Shown here: piece by piece, positions 35,313 to 49,193 of the stretch | Position numbering within the stretch: the stretch's first letter is position 1 | Layout: each line of letters starts with the position of its first letter | Origin: Novosphingobium kunmingense | GTDB lineage: Bacteria > Pseudomonadota > Alphaproteobacteria > Sphingomonadales > Sphingomonadaceae | DNA length: 64,000 nt | Direction: 5' to 3' | NCBI RefSeq assembly: GCF_002813245.1 | Contig: NZ_PHUF01000002.1 | Coordinates: forward strand, 930,001 to 994,000 | Position numbers and translations under genes: made by a program | The notes under the pieces: model-generated | Database searches by the model: none | Seen by the model: only the letters and a program-made list of their open reading frames with translations | What the model was told of the DNA's origin: nothing

Positions 35313-36330
35313 CGGTCCAGGTCTGGCCCTTGGCGAGCAGCTTCCTGAGATCGGTGTTCTTGCCTTCGCGCGCCTGGGCGTCCTGGCCGAGCACCGCGTC
35401 CTCGTAGGTCGGGCGCGGATCGTCGTAGAGCACGCCCAAGGCCATCGGGAACGGACCGAACGGCATCTCGACCAGCATGTGCGCGACCGAGCGGTTGGTC
35501 ACGTCGTGGACGATCACCCCCGCGCCCTGCCAATCGCCATCGGTTACGTCGACGACCTTGAGCGTCAGCTTCTCGGCGTCGAGCGCGATGCCCTTGACCC
35601 CGCCGGTCTTGTCGCTGCCGAACAGCATGGGTTCGCCGTTCTTGAGCCACAGCTGGCGGTCTTCGGCGCCCTTTGGCGCGGCAAAATCCTCGAACACGTC
35701 CTTGTTGTAGACGATGCAGTTCTGGAAGATCTCGATGAAGGCGGCGCCGCGGTGGGCGTGCGCAGCCTTGAGCACGTCGGGCAGGTGTTTCGACACGTCG
35801 AAGCCGCGGCCGATGAAGCGCGCGCCCGAACCCAGCGCGAAGGCGGCCGGGCTGGCGGGCCGATCGACCGAGCCGAGCGGCGTGGTCGGGCTGGTCGTGC
35901 CCTGGCGGCTGGTCGGCGAATACTGCCCCTTGGTCAGGCCGTAGATCTCGTTGTTGAACAGCATGATCTGGCAGTTCAGGTTGCGCCGGATCAGGTGCAT
36001 CGTGTGGTTGCCGCCAATGCTCATGCCATCGCCGTCACCGGTCACCAGCCAGATGTCGAGTTCGGGGTTCGACAGCTTGATGCCCGTCGCGAAGGCGGGT
36101 GCGCGGCCGTGGATCGTGTGGAAGCCATAGCTTGCCATGTAGTAGGGGAAGCGGCTGGAACAGCCGATACCGCTGACGAACACGGTGGTCGCAGGATTGG
36201 CGCCGATTTCCGGCATGGTGCGCTGCACCGCCTTGAGGATCGCGTAGTCCCCGCAGCCCGGGCACCAGCGGACTTCCTGGTCCGATTCCCAGTCCTTCAG
36301 CGTCGTGGTGATGGTGGCGATGGCGTTCAT
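35278..36330 (-). CDS. korB: 2-oxoacid:ferredoxin oxidoreductase, beta subunit
   Basis: A 350-residue thiamine-diphosphate subunit, start MNAIATITTTLKDWESDQEV. Iron-sulfur cysteine motif WCPGCGDYAILKAV, FVSGIGCSSRFPYY, and the ThDP-binding run WLVTGDGDGMSIGGNH. It pairs with the upstream alpha-gamma fusion (four-base ATGA overlap) to form KorAB, which oxidises 2-oxoglutarate and CoA to succinyl-CoA with ferredoxin as acceptor. Pyruvate as substrate is possible. Its 3' end overlaps the convergent PAP2 gene by 35 bases. Confidence 0.94.
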   Translation of the reverse strand: MNAIATITTTLKDWESDQEVRWCPGCGDYAILKAVQRTMPEIGANPATTVFVSGIGCSSRFPYYMASYGFHTIHGRAPAFATGIKLSNPELDIWLVTGDGDGMSIGGNHTMHLIRRNLNCQIMLFNNEIYGLTKGQYSPTSRQGTTSPTTPLGSVDRPASPAAFALGSGARFIGRGFDVSKHLPDVLKAAHAHRGAAFIEIFQNCIVYNKDVFEDFAAPKGAEDRQLWLKNGEPMLFGSDKTGGVKGIALDAEKLTLKVVDVTDGDWQGAGVIVHDVTNRSVAHMLVEMPFGPFPMALGVLYDDPRPTYEDAVLGQDAQAREGKNTDLRKLLAKGQTWTVSEDQGPLSGV

Positions 36331-38276
36331 GGGTTGGCGCTTTCGATGCTGGGCAGCTGCGTCTCGTTCGGCGCGATCTCGTCGCCGCCGGCGTTGCCCG
36401 GAACGTGGTCGAAATAGGTGGCGATCGCCGCCTCGATCTCGGCAATGGCGAAGGGCTGGCCCGACACCTTGGTCAGCGGCTGGGCATCGACCAGATACTG
36501 GTCGCGCAGCACCGTCTTGAACTGGCCGGTGTTCATCTCGGGCACCAGCACCTTGTCGAACGAGCGGAGCAGATCGCCAAGGTTTTCCGGCAGCGGCCAG
36601 ATGTGGCGGACATGGATATGGCTGACGTCCAGCCCCTTGGCCCGCGCCTTGCGCACCGCCTGGTGGATCGGGCCGAAGGTGCTGCCCCAGCCGACCACGG
36701 CGAGCTTGCCGCTGGTATTGCCGAGGCACACGTCCTGCGCCGGGATGCTCTTCGCGACACCGTCGACCTTGGCCTTGCGCGCGTCGGTCATCGCCTGGTG
36801 CGCGGCGGGGCTGTAGTCGAGGTTGCCGGTGCCGGGGTTCTTCTCGATCCCGCCGATGCGGTGCATCAGGCCCGGCGTGCCCGGCTTGATCCACGGCCGC
36901 GCGCCCTTTTCGTCGCGGGCATAGGGCAGCAGCGTGCCATCAGGCCCGTTGGGCTTGTCGAGGAAGGTCGCCGGGAAGGGTTCGAACGTGGCCGGATCGG
37001 GCACGGCCCAGGGCTCGGCCGCGTTGGCGATGTAGCCGTCGGTCAGGAGGATCACCGGGGTCATGTACTGGGTCGCGATGCGGCAGGCCTCGATCGCGCA
37101 TTCGAACGCGTCGCCCGGGCTGCGTGCCGAGATCACCGGCATCGGGGTGTCGCCGTTGCGGCCATAGACCGCCTGGTAGAGATCGCTCTGCTCGGTCTTG
37201 GTCGGGAGGCCGGTCGACGGGCCGCCGCGCTGCGAGTTGACGATGACGAGCGGCAGTTCGGTCATCACGGCGAGGCCCATCGCCTCACCCTTCAGCGCAA
37301 TGCCGGGACCCGACGAGGAGGTGACACCAAGATGCCCGGCATAGGACGCGCCGATCGCGGCGGCGATGGCGGCAATCTCGTCCTCGGCCTGGAAGGTGGT
37401 GACGCCGAATTCCTTCATGCCCGCCAGATAATGCAGGATCGAGCTGGCCGGGGTGATCGGATAGCCGCCGAAAAACATCTTGAGGTCGGCGAGCTGCGCG
37501 CCCGCAACGAGGCCCAGCGCAACCGCTTCGGCGCCGGTGATCGTGCGGTACAGGCCCGCCGGGCTCGGCACCGGATCGAGATGGACCTTGTGCAGCTGTC
37601 CGCCCAGTTCCGCCGTTTCGCCGTAGGCGTGACCGGCGTTCAAGGCCGCGATGTTGGCTTCGGCCAGCACCGGGTTCTTGCGGAACTTGGCGTTGAGCCA
37701 GTCGACCAGCGGGGCGCGATCGCGATCGAACATCCACAGCGCGAGGCCCAGCGTCCACATGTTCTTGCAGCGCAGCGCTTCCTTGTTGCCAAGGCCGAAA
37801 GGCTTGACCGATTCCAGCGTGAGCGCGCTGATGTCGAAAGCCAGCACCTTCCACTTGGCCAGGCTGCCGTCGTCAATCGGGCTGGCGTCGTACTTCGCCT
37901 TCTCGAGGTTGCGCTTGGTAAACTCGCCCGTGTCGGCGATGATCAGGCCGCCGGGCTTGAGGGCGCCGACATTGGTCTTCAGCGCCGCCGGGTTCATCGC
38001 CACCAGCACGTCGGGGGCATCGCCCGCGGTATCGATCTCGGTCGAGCCGAAGTTGATCTGGAACGCCGAGACGCCGAACAGCGTGCCCTGGGGCGCGCGG
38101 ATCTCGGCCGGAAAATCGGGGAAGGTCGCGAAGTCGTTGCCCGACAGCGCGCTCGACAAGGTGAACTGTCCACCCGTGAGCTGCATGCCATCGCCGGAGT
38201 CCCCGGCAAAGCGGACGACGACGGCTTCGGGGTGATTCTTGGTCGATGCGGCAGGTTCGGCGAGTTGGGTGGCCAT
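36327..38276 (-). CDS. korA: 2-oxoacid:ferredoxin oxidoreductase, fused gamma-alpha subunit
   Basis: A 649-residue fusion. The N-terminal gamma domain (about 20-190; VVRFAGDSGDGMQLTGG, DFPAEIRAPQGTLFGVSAFQ, IADTGEFTKRN) precedes the alpha domain (about 215-600; FFGGYPITPASSILHYLA, FQAEDEIAAIAAAIGASYAG, TSSSGPGIALKGEAMGLAV, SQRGGPSTGLPT). The long fused form is typical of aerobic KorAB. No ferredoxin gene lies beside it. Confidence 0.95.
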   Translation of the reverse strand: MATQLAEPAASTKNHPEAVVVRFAGDSGDGMQLTGGQFTLSSALSGNDFATFPDFPAEIRAPQGTLFGVSAFQINFGSTEIDTAGDAPDVLVAMNPAALKTNVGALKPGGLIIADTGEFTKRNLEKAKYDASPIDDGSLAKWKVLAFDISALTLESVKPFGLGNKEALRCKNMWTLGLALWMFDRDRAPLVDWLNAKFRKNPVLAEANIAALNAGHAYGETAELGGQLHKVHLDPVPSPAGLYRTITGAEAVALGLVAGAQLADLKMFFGGYPITPASSILHYLAGMKEFGVTTFQAEDEIAAIAAAIGASYAGHLGVTSSSGPGIALKGEAMGLAVMTELPLVIVNSQRGGPSTGLPTKTEQSDLYQAVYGRNGDTPMPVISARSPGDAFECAIEACRIATQYMTPVILLTDGYIANAAEPWAVPDPATFEPFPATFLDKPNGPDGTLLPYARDEKGARPWIKPGTPGLMHRIGGIEKNPGTGNLDYSPAAHQAMTDARKAKVDGVAKSIPAQDVCLGNTSGKLAVVGWGSTFGPIHQAVRKARAKGLDVSHIHVRHIWPLPENLGDLLRSFDKVLVPEMNTGQFKTVLRDQYLVDAQPLTKVSGQPFAIAEIEAAIATYFDHVPGNAGGDEIAPNETQLPSIESANP

Positions 38277-38465
38277 GCAAAAGTCCTGTTCAGGCGGATG
38301 GGCCGCCTTGTTCGGCGGTTCCCTAGTCCCCTCCCATCCATGCGCGCAATCAAGAAAAACTGTCCTGTGCGCAATTCGACAAGAGGCCCGACAAGGCGGC
38401 TAGTCAAGGGGCATCTGCCGCCTTAACCTGTCGATTAAAACAGCCAGACGAGAGAGGCGAGCCAG

Positions 38466-39404
38466 GTGACAGAGCACAACCCCAACTTCCGCGAAGACGT
38501 CCAGGGCTTCCTGGCCATGGTCAACAGCCTGCCCGCGCCCGACGCGCTGGTGCCCGAGGAACAGCGCATAGGCTACCTTGCGATGAAGCAGATGATCGAG
38601 GCCGACCCGCGCGATCTGGCGGTGATCCGCGACCTGACCTGCCCAGGGCCTGCCGGCGACATTCCGGTACGCTTCTACGACGTGCGGGCCGAGCGCGGGC
38701 CATCCCCGGCGATCGTGTTCTTCCACGGCGGCGGCTTCGTGATCGGCGATCTCGACACGCACAACGCGCTTTGCACCGAACTGTCGGCGCAGCTCGACCT
38801 GCCGGTGCTGGCGGTCCACTACCGCCTTGCGCCCGAACACCCCTTCCCCGCCGCGCCCGACGATTGCGAGGCGGCAGCGCGGTGGCTGGCGGGCAGCCCG
38901 GCCGAACTCGATCGGACGATCACCGGGCTCGTCACCATCGGCGGCAGCGCGGGCGGCAACCTTGCCACCGTCGTCGCGCGTGCACTGTGCGACAAGCCGG
39001 CCGCAGCGCCAATGCTGCTGCAGGTGCTGCTCTACCCCTGCACCGACGAATCGCAGGACGGATCGATGGAAACCTTCGCCGAAAAGCACCTACTGACGCG
39101 CGTGGTGATGGACTGGTTCTATTCGCATTACAAACCCGAGAGCGGCCACCCCCGCGCCTTCCCGCTTTACGCCAGCGCCGAAGGGATGTGCCCCTCGATC
39201 GTGGTGACCGCCGGGCTCGACGTGCTGCAGGACCAGGGCCGGCGCATCGCCGAAAAGCTCGTCGCGGCGGGCGTCGACACGCTCTATCTCCACATGGCCG
39301 GCCTGACCCACGATTTCTCGACCACGCGCAAGGCCCTGCCCAGCGCCGCAGCGGCCACCGACAAGGTCATCGCCGCGATGAAGTTGATGCTGATGAAGGT
39401 TTGA
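38466..39404 (+). CDS. alpha/beta hydrolase, hormone-sensitive-lipase family esterase
   Basis: A 312-residue enzyme starting at GTG 38466, with GAGAGG upstream. The oxyanion motif is FFHGGGFVIGDLDTH, the nucleophile elbow is IGGSAGGNL, and the acid and base are near the C-terminus (VVTAGLDVLQDQG, MAGLTHDFST). This is the bacterial HSL (family IV) layout. It probably cleaves short-chain acyl esters. Divergent from korA across 189 bases. No signal peptide. Confidence 0.9.
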   Translation: MTEHNPNFREDVQGFLAMVNSLPAPDALVPEEQRIGYLAMKQMIEADPRDLAVIRDLTCPGPAGDIPVRFYDVRAERGPSPAIVFFHGGGFVIGDLDTHNALCTELSAQLDLPVLAVHYRLAPEHPFPAAPDDCEAAARWLAGSPAELDRTITGLVTIGGSAGGNLATVVARALCDKPAAAPMLLQVLLYPCTDESQDGSMETFAEKHLLTRVVMDWFYSHYKPESGHPRAFPLYASAEGMCPSIVVTAGLDVLQDQGRRIAEKLVAAGVDTLYLHMAGLTHDFSTTRKALPSAAAATDKVIAAMKLMLMKV

Positions 39405-39421
39405 GGCTAAGGGCGCGGGCC

Positions 39422-39922
39422 ATGAACGATCCCTTTTCCGCCCTGCCCTATCGACCCTGCGTCGGCGTCATGCTGGTCAACCACGCCGGCCACGCCTTTG
39501 TCGGCAAGCGCATCGACACGCGCGGCCAGCCCGACGAGGGCGGAACCTACTGGCAGATGCCGCAGGGCGGGATCGATGACGGCGAGGAACTGCGCGCCGC
39601 CGCGCTGCGCGAACTGTGGGAGGAAACCGGCGTCGAGGAACGCCACGTCACCCTGCTCGCCCAGACCCGCGAGGAGTTGCTCTACGACCTGCCCGACGAT
39701 CTCATCGGCAAGCTGTGGGGCGGCAAGTATCGCGGCCAGCGCCAGCACTGGGTTCTGGCCCGCTTTGGCGGCGAGGACAGCGACGTGCGCCTCGACGCGC
39801 ACGACCCGGCCGAGTTCGAAGCGTGGCAATGGGTCAGTCCGGCCCAGCTGCCGGACCTGATCGTACCCTTCAAGAAGCGCGTCTACCGCGCCGTGCTCGA
39901 CGAGTTCCGCGACCTGATCTAG
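39422..39922 (+). CDS. rppH: RNA pyrophosphohydrolase, Nudix
   Basis: A 166-residue Nudix enzyme that removes pyrophosphate from 5'-triphosphate RNA and so starts mRNA decay; dinucleoside polyphosphates are also cut by this group. Nudix box GGIDDGEELRAAALRELWEE, preceded by the family's YWQMPQGG, with the C-terminal PFKKRVYRAVLDEF. The stop overlaps the convergent TPR gene's stop by four bases. Confidence 0.94.
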   Translation: MNDPFSALPYRPCVGVMLVNHAGHAFVGKRIDTRGQPDEGGTYWQMPQGGIDDGEELRAAALRELWEETGVEERHVTLLAQTREELLYDLPDDLIGKLWGGKYRGQRQHWVLARFGGEDSDVRLDAHDPAEFEAWQWVSPAQLPDLIVPFKKRVYRAVLDEFRDLI

Positions 39923-40425
39923 TTCGCCGACACTTCCGGCTTCACCGCGACCTGATCGGCGGTGACGACCTGTACCGTAGGACCCTTCTGGATCGCGGCG
40001 GCGAGTTGCTGGGTCGGGGCGCAGGACGCGCCGCACAGTTGTTGCAGGCGGGTCAGGTTGCGCTTGGCCTTTTCGACCGCGCCCTTTTCGACCAGCGCCG
40101 CGCCTTCGCCGGCGATCGCGTAGGTGTTGTCGGGTTCGCGCTCCAGCGCCTCGCGGTAATAGTGCAGCGCCTTGCCCTGCATGCCTTCGCGGCGGGTAGC
40201 CTCCGCCAGGTTGAGGTAGATCGCGACATGGCCCGGCTGCACGGCCAGCGCTGCCTCGTAGAAGTCGATCGCCCGGTCGGCCTGGCCCGCAGCCAGCGCG
40301 GCGCGGCCCTGTTCGACCAGCGCTGCAGCCCGGCCATCGAGCGGCGCCGGCGGCGCGCCTTCGCCCACGCTGGCGGTGATTGCCACGATCGCGGACAGGG
40401 CTAGGGCAGCGGGCATGTAGCGCAT
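39919..40425 (-). CDS. exported tetratricopeptide-repeat protein
   Basis: A 168-residue protein. Start ATG 40425 follows AAGGAG at ideal spacing. The signal peptide is about residues 1-23 (ends SVGEGA). Two TPR units (about 37-105; AGQADRAIDFYEAALAVQPG, LHYYREALEREPDN) precede a short tail with two cysteines (QLCGASC), perhaps a disulfide. It is likely a periplasmic scaffold; no partner is evident. Last gene of the guaB-rsmB minus-strand group. Confidence 0.82.
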   Translation of the reverse strand: MRYMPAALALSAIVAITASVGEGAPPAPLDGRAAALVEQGRAALAAGQADRAIDFYEAALAVQPGHVAIYLNLAEATRREGMQGKALHYYREALEREPDNTYAIAGEGAALVEKGAVEKAKRNLTRLQQLCGASCAPTQQLAAAIQKGPTVQVVTADQVAVKPEVSAN

Positions 40426-40463
40426 CAAGTGCTCCTTGAATCCGGGCATGGCCTGCCTTGGTA

Positions 40464-44675
<4,212 letters not shown>

Positions 44676-44866
44676 CGCGCCATATCTACAGCAGCCCCGC
44701 CCGACCACAAGCGCATCGAACGTGTCGCACTCCCTTCCTGTCGTCACGTTGCAGCAAAGGCACACAGTTCCTGACTGTCAGATGAAACGGATCGAGGAAA
44801 CGGATGGCGCTTTGGCTCGTTATCGCTCATGCCGGTCGACACGACCGCTGCCTCTGGAGGGATGCC

Positions 44867-45733
44867 ATGCGCCTTGATGATTTCGATCCCGGTTCGATCA
44901 GCGTCGAAGATCAACGCGGCAGGGGCCTGCCCATCGGTCGCGGCGGGCAGGTCGGCTGCGGCACGATCGTCATCGCCCTGATCGCCTACTTCGTGTTCGG
45001 CGTCGATCCGATGCAGACCATCGGCGCGGTCCAGCAAAGCGGCGTGGGGCAGGAACAGGCTGCACCCGCCGGCGGCACCAATGTCAGCGAAAGCTGCACC
45101 GTCGACGAGGTCAGCCGCGAGACGTGCAACGCCCTCTCTTCACTCAACAAGACTTGGCAGCCGATCTTCGCACGCGACAACATCCAGTTCCGTCAACCCA
45201 AGCTGGCGTTCTATAGCCAGGCCGGCAGCTCTGGCTGCGGCACCGCGCAGAGCGCGATGGGGCCGTTCTACTGCCCCGCCGACCAGGGCATCTACATCGA
45301 CACCGACTTCTACCGGCAGATGGACCAGCAGCTGGGCGCAAGCGGCGATTTCGCGCGCGCCTACGTCATCGCGCACGAGTATGGCCATCACATCCAGACG
45401 ATGGTCGGCCTGTCGGACCAGATCCGCTCGGCCCAGCAGCAGAACCCCTCGCGCGCGAACAACCTGCAAGTGCGCATGGAACTGCAGGCGGATTGCTACG
45501 CCGGGGTCTGGGCGGCAAAGAACCGCGACAAGCTTGACGCGGGCGACATGGAAGAAGGCCTGCGCGCCGCGCACCAGATCGGCGATGACGTGCTGATGAA
45601 GTCGGCGGGACGCCGCCCGGTCGAGGCCTCGTTCACCCACGGCAGCGCCGAACAGCGCATGACCTGGCTGCGCAAGGGCATGGAAACAGGCGATGAAAAC
45701 CAGTGCGATACCTTTGCCGACCTGCGCAGCTAG
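44867..45733 (+). CDS. neutral zinc metallopeptidase (YpfJ family)
   Basis: A 288-residue protein from ATG 44867 (MRLDDFDPGS), with CTGGAGG upstream. One transmembrane helix (about 31-48) is followed by an exported domain with the zinc site VIAHEYGHHIQTMVG and the downstream MELQADCYAGVWA glutamate. Several cysteines (residues near 76, 87, 124, 136) are consistent with disulfides outside the cytoplasm. Substrate unknown. Confidence 0.92.
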   Translation: MRLDDFDPGSISVEDQRGRGLPIGRGGQVGCGTIVIALIAYFVFGVDPMQTIGAVQQSGVGQEQAAPAGGTNVSESCTVDEVSRETCNALSSLNKTWQPIFARDNIQFRQPKLAFYSQAGSSGCGTAQSAMGPFYCPADQGIYIDTDFYRQMDQQLGASGDFARAYVIAHEYGHHIQTMVGLSDQIRSAQQQNPSRANNLQVRMELQADCYAGVWAAKNRDKLDAGDMEEGLRAAHQIGDDVLMKSAGRRPVEASFTHGSAEQRMTWLRKGMETGDENQCDTFADLRS

Positions 45734-45830
45734 ACGGTATTGGCGGGAACCATTGCGGCTGTTCAAACGTAATGGACGGGTAACTGGAACAGGCTGACTT
45801 TGCGGCCCTTCCGACAAGGGACCGCCTGCT

Positions 45831-46442
45831 ATGCACCGTATGCTTGCCGCCTGCGCCGTACTACCCTTCGCCTTCCTGTCACTCGGGACGGCATCGGCTG
45901 CGACCGCGCAGGACGACGACAAGAAGCCCGCTCCCGTGACCGAACAGAAGGTCGGCGCCGACGATGTCGCGCTGACCCCGCTGTCCGACCTCAACATCAA
46001 GAAGACCGGCATCCCGCCGCTGCTGATCGCGGCACAGGAGAGGCCCTATGCGCTTGACGGCCTGTCCAGCTGTGCCAGGCTGAACGCAGCGGTCGGCGAT
46101 CTCAACACGCTCCTCGGAGACGATATCGACGTGCCCGACAGCGACGGCGAAAAGGTCGATCCGGGCCGGGTCGCGCAGTCGGTGGTCGGTTCGCTGATCC
46201 CGTTCAGGGGCCTCATCCGCGAGCTGTCTGGCGCCAATGCGCAGGAGCGCAAGCTGCAGTCGGCGATCATCGCCGGCAGCACGCGCCGCGGTTTCCTCAA
46301 GGGCATGGCGCAGCAGAAGGGCTGCAAGGGCGTGGCCCGGCCGGCGACCAACGGCCTCGTCGCCTTCGTCGACAAGGGCGCCAGACGCACCGCCGACGGC
46401 ACCAAGATCGTGGCCCGTCCGGTCGTCCAGCCTACGCCCTGA
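45831..46442 (+). CDS. exported protein of unknown function
   Basis: A 203-residue protein with a signal peptide cleaved near ATAQ (residue 26). A mature alpha/polar region contains a Cys pair (SSCARLN, KGCKG) and the run VAQSVVGSLIPFRGLIRELSG. No enzyme motif is visible. It resembles conserved small exported proteins of sphingomonads in general character, but I cannot name a family. AAGGGACC lies before the ATG. Confidence 0.7.
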   Translation: MHRMLAACAVLPFAFLSLGTASAATAQDDDKKPAPVTEQKVGADDVALTPLSDLNIKKTGIPPLLIAAQERPYALDGLSSCARLNAAVGDLNTLLGDDIDVPDSDGEKVDPGRVAQSVVGSLIPFRGLIRELSGANAQERKLQSAIIAGSTRRGFLKGMAQQKGCKGVARPATNGLVAFVDKGARRTADGTKIVARPVVQPTP

Positions 46443-46484
46443 GCACAGCTTGGCCGCGGCTGCGCGGGGCGCTACAACGCGGCC

Positions 46485-47633
46485 ATGCGCCTTGCCGACT
46501 GCCACAACATCGACGACTTCCGCCTGCTCGCGAAGCGGCGCCTGCCCTGGCCGGTGTTCGACTACATCGACGGGGCGGCGGATGACGAGTTGACCAAGGC
46601 GCGCAACACCGCCGCCTTTGCCGACGTCGATCTGGTTCCCGACGTACTCGCCGGGGTCGAGACGATCGACACCAGTTGCACGATCATGGGCCGCAAGAGC
46701 GCGCTGCCGCTGATCCTTTCCCCCACCGCCCTGCAGCGCGTGTTCCACTGGCAGGGCGAGCGAGCGGTCGCGCGGGCGGCGGAAAAGTTCGGCCTGTGGT
46801 GCGGGATCTCGAGCCTGGCCACCGTGAGCATCGAGGAGATCGGCGCGCTGATCTCTACCCCCAAGATGTTCCAGCTCTACGTCCACAAGGATCGCGGGCT
46901 CAACGCCTCGATGATCGAACGGTGCAAGGCGGCGAAGTTCGATGCCATCGCGCTGACCGTCGACACCATCGTCGGCGGCAAGCGCGAACGCTGCCTGCGC
47001 AGCGGCTTCTCCTCGCCGCCCAAATTCACGGCGTCCTCGCTGTTCAGTTATGCGGTCAAGCCGCGCTGGGGACTTGATTACGTCTTTCGCGAAAAGTTCG
47101 CCCTGCCCAACCTCGACACCCATGTACGCCAGGGGACGGCCGAACCGGTCTCTATCCAGCGCTATTTTTCCGAAATGCTCGACCAGTCGATGGACTGGAA
47201 GATGGTCGAACAGATCCGCGCCGACTGGGGCGGCACCTTCTGCCTCAAGGGCGTGATGAGCGTGGCCGACGCGCGCCGCGCCGCCGACATGGGGATCGAT
47301 GCGATCATGGTATCGAATCACGGCGGACGGCAACTCGATGGCAGCCGCGCCCCGTTCGACCAGATCCCCGAGATCGTCGACGCCGTCGGTGGGCGGATCG
47401 AGATCATCTGCGATGGCGGGATTCGCCGCGGGACCCACGTGCTGAAGGCGCTGTGCAGCGGCGCGACGGCGGCGTCGGGCGGACGGCTGTACCTCTACGC
47501 CCTTGCCGCAGCCGGCCAGGACGGCGTGGAACGCGCGCTGACGATCCTCAAGGAAGAGATCGAGCGCGGGATGAAGCTGATGGGTGTCACGCGGATCGAC
47601 CAGCTTTCGCCGGATCGCCTGCGCCGCCGCTAG
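46485..47633 (+). CDS. FMN-dependent alpha-hydroxy-acid oxidase/dehydrogenase (LldD-like)
   Basis: A 382-residue enzyme of the L-lactate/glycolate/mandelate oxidising family. FMN barrel markers are FDYIDGAADDE, LILSPTALQRVFH, LYVHKDRG, the catalytic-histidine loop VSNHGGRQLDGSRAPFD and ICDGGIRRGTHVLKAL. L-lactate is the most common substrate, but the sequence does not decide between substrates. Starts at ATG 46485. Confidence 0.9.
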   Translation: MRLADCHNIDDFRLLAKRRLPWPVFDYIDGAADDELTKARNTAAFADVDLVPDVLAGVETIDTSCTIMGRKSALPLILSPTALQRVFHWQGERAVARAAEKFGLWCGISSLATVSIEEIGALISTPKMFQLYVHKDRGLNASMIERCKAAKFDAIALTVDTIVGGKRERCLRSGFSSPPKFTASSLFSYAVKPRWGLDYVFREKFALPNLDTHVRQGTAEPVSIQRYFSEMLDQSMDWKMVEQIRADWGGTFCLKGVMSVADARRAADMGIDAIMVSNHGGRQLDGSRAPFDQIPEIVDAVGGRIEIICDGGIRRGTHVLKALCSGATAASGGRLYLYALAAAGQDGVERALTILKEEIERGMKLMGVTRIDQLSPDRLRRR

Positions 47634-47639
47634 AACGCG

Positions 47640-47674
47640 CAAAAACGGCAGGGGCGCTGTGCTGCCCCTGCCGT
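47640..47674 (-). terminator. rho-independent terminator for the BlaR1-like gene
   Basis: An 11-bp perfect stem (47645-47655 with 47664-47674) with an eight-base loop, followed on the minus strand by TTTTT. It lies 20 bases past the blaR1-like stop. It also lies in the path of the convergent oxidase gene's transcripts, where the stem lacks a T run. Confidence 0.85.
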
Positions 47675-47693
47675 CCGTCCAAGGCGAAGGGGC

Positions 47694-49193
47694 TCAACCT
47701 TGCTTGGAAAGCTTCGCGATCTCGGCGTCGAGCTGCTTCACGATCGTGTCGCGCATGGTTGCCGACATCTCGGAATCCTTGGCGATCCGGTCCCGCGCGG
47801 CGCGGATGCCCTCGACCGCCTTGGCCATGTGGTGGCCGATCGAACATAAGCGGATGCGAACCGTCTTCGTCTTGCCATCGGTTCCGGCTTCGCTGGCTTG
47901 CGCCTGTGACTGGACCGCCTCGTTCGTGCAGCTCCCGCCAAGCGGTTCACCGTCGAGCAGCATGACCCGGTGCTTGCCATGGGCATCGCCGCCGTCCGAC
48001 ATGATCATCACGCGGCGCTTTTCACCCGGAACCGGCGGTACCGGCGGCACGGGCGGTTCAGGTGGGATGGGCATGGCGGACATCGCCTTGGCAACATGGG
48101 CTTCGACTTCAGCCTCGGACAGATCCTTGTCGGTCTTGAAGACGATGGTCTTGCCATCCTTTTCGATAACCTTGGTCTTCAGCTTGGCATCGTCCTTGCC
48201 GTCCTTCTGGACGATCACGATGCGGTGCTCCTTGTGGACCACCGGCTTTTCGGCGGGTGCCGACGAGGCCGCCGGCACGGGCGCGGCGGGGACATTCTCT
48301 GCGGTCGCATAAGAGATCGAAGCGGTCAGCGGCAGGGCGATGACACCCGCGGCGATCAGCAGGCGGCCGGCCATGCGGCGGCTCGCGGTCGGTTCGGTCA
48401 TGGTCAGGCTCCTCAGGCGATAAACGATGCTTTTTTCGGTAACGACGGCGCAGGCCATCGGCGTTGCCAGGCTAAGATTGCGGCCTTTTGCAAAGGCGGC
48501 GATCAGCCGGGCATAGGCTGCGCGGGTGGCGGCGTCGCGGCCCGCGAGGACCCGCGCGTCGCAGGCCGCCTCCTGGTCACGGCGCAGCGCGCGCCAGCCC
48601 GCCCAGGCAAGCGGGTTGAACCAGTGCAGCGCGAGCAGAGGCTGCATGGCAAAGTTGACCGCGATGTCGCGTCCGGCGTGATGTTCCAGTTCGTGGGCGA
48701 TGGCGAGGTCGCGCGAGCGGGCATCGCAGCTGGCGGCAAACCCGCGCGGCAGGGCGACGACCTTGTCGATCACGCCGAAAGCGACCGGCACAGCGATGGC
48801 ATCGGTTTCGACGATGCGGATCCCGCCGCGCCGCTCGACCAGGCTTGCCCCGCGCAGGGTGCGGCGGCGCATCAGCGCATAGCCGCCAAGGCGCCAGGCC
48901 AGGAACAGCCCGGCTCCGGCAAGCCAGATCGCGGCGAGCCAGGGCCAGGGATCGAACGCCGGGGCGGCGACCGGTTCGGCAACGGCCTCGGCACTCATCA
49001 ACAGGACCGGTTCGTACTGCAGCGGCGGCCTGGTCTGGACCGTGAGCGGCGGGACGATCAGCCGCAGCAGTGGCAGCAGCCACAGCGCATAGGCCAGGGC
49101 CGGCCCGAAATGGCGCGCCACTGGGCCGCGGATCAGCAGGACCAGGCCGATCAGGGCGCCGGTCACGAACAGCGTGTCGACAAGCCAGGTCAT
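47694..49193 (-). CDS. BlaR1/MecR1-type M56 membrane metallopeptidase lacking a penicillin-binding sensor
   Basis: A 499-residue protein. Hydrophobic N-terminal segments (about 5-22, 33-50, 85-102) and the M56 zinc site HELEHHAGRD (His167, Glu168, His171) are followed by another helix near residue 290-305. The remaining ~190 residues are polar and Pro-rich (PPEPPVPPVPPVPG) with acidic stretches. The ~250-residue PBP-like beta-lactam sensor of true BlaR1 is missing. It is translationally coupled to the BlaI-like repressor upstream (ATGA overlap), so it is probably a signal-activated protease that inactivates that repressor. Confidence 0.87.
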   Translation of the reverse strand: MTWLVDTLFVTGALIGLVLLIRGPVARHFGPALAYALWLLPLLRLIVPPLTVQTRPPLQYEPVLLMSAEAVAEPVAAPAFDPWPWLAAIWLAGAGLFLAWRLGGYALMRRRTLRGASLVERRGGIRIVETDAIAVPVAFGVIDKVVALPRGFAASCDARSRDLAIAHELEHHAGRDIAVNFAMQPLLALHWFNPLAWAGWRALRRDQEAACDARVLAGRDAATRAAYARLIAAFAKGRNLSLATPMACAVVTEKSIVYRLRSLTMTEPTASRRMAGRLLIAAGVIALPLTASISYATAENVPAAPVPAASSAPAEKPVVHKEHRIVIVQKDGKDDAKLKTKVIEKDGKTIVFKTDKDLSEAEVEAHVAKAMSAMPIPPEPPVPPVPPVPGEKRRVMIMSDGGDAHGKHRVMLLDGEPLGGSCTNEAVQSQAQASEAGTDGKTKTVRIRLCSIGHHMAKAVEGIRAARDRIAKDSEMSATMRDTIVKQLDAEIAKLSKQG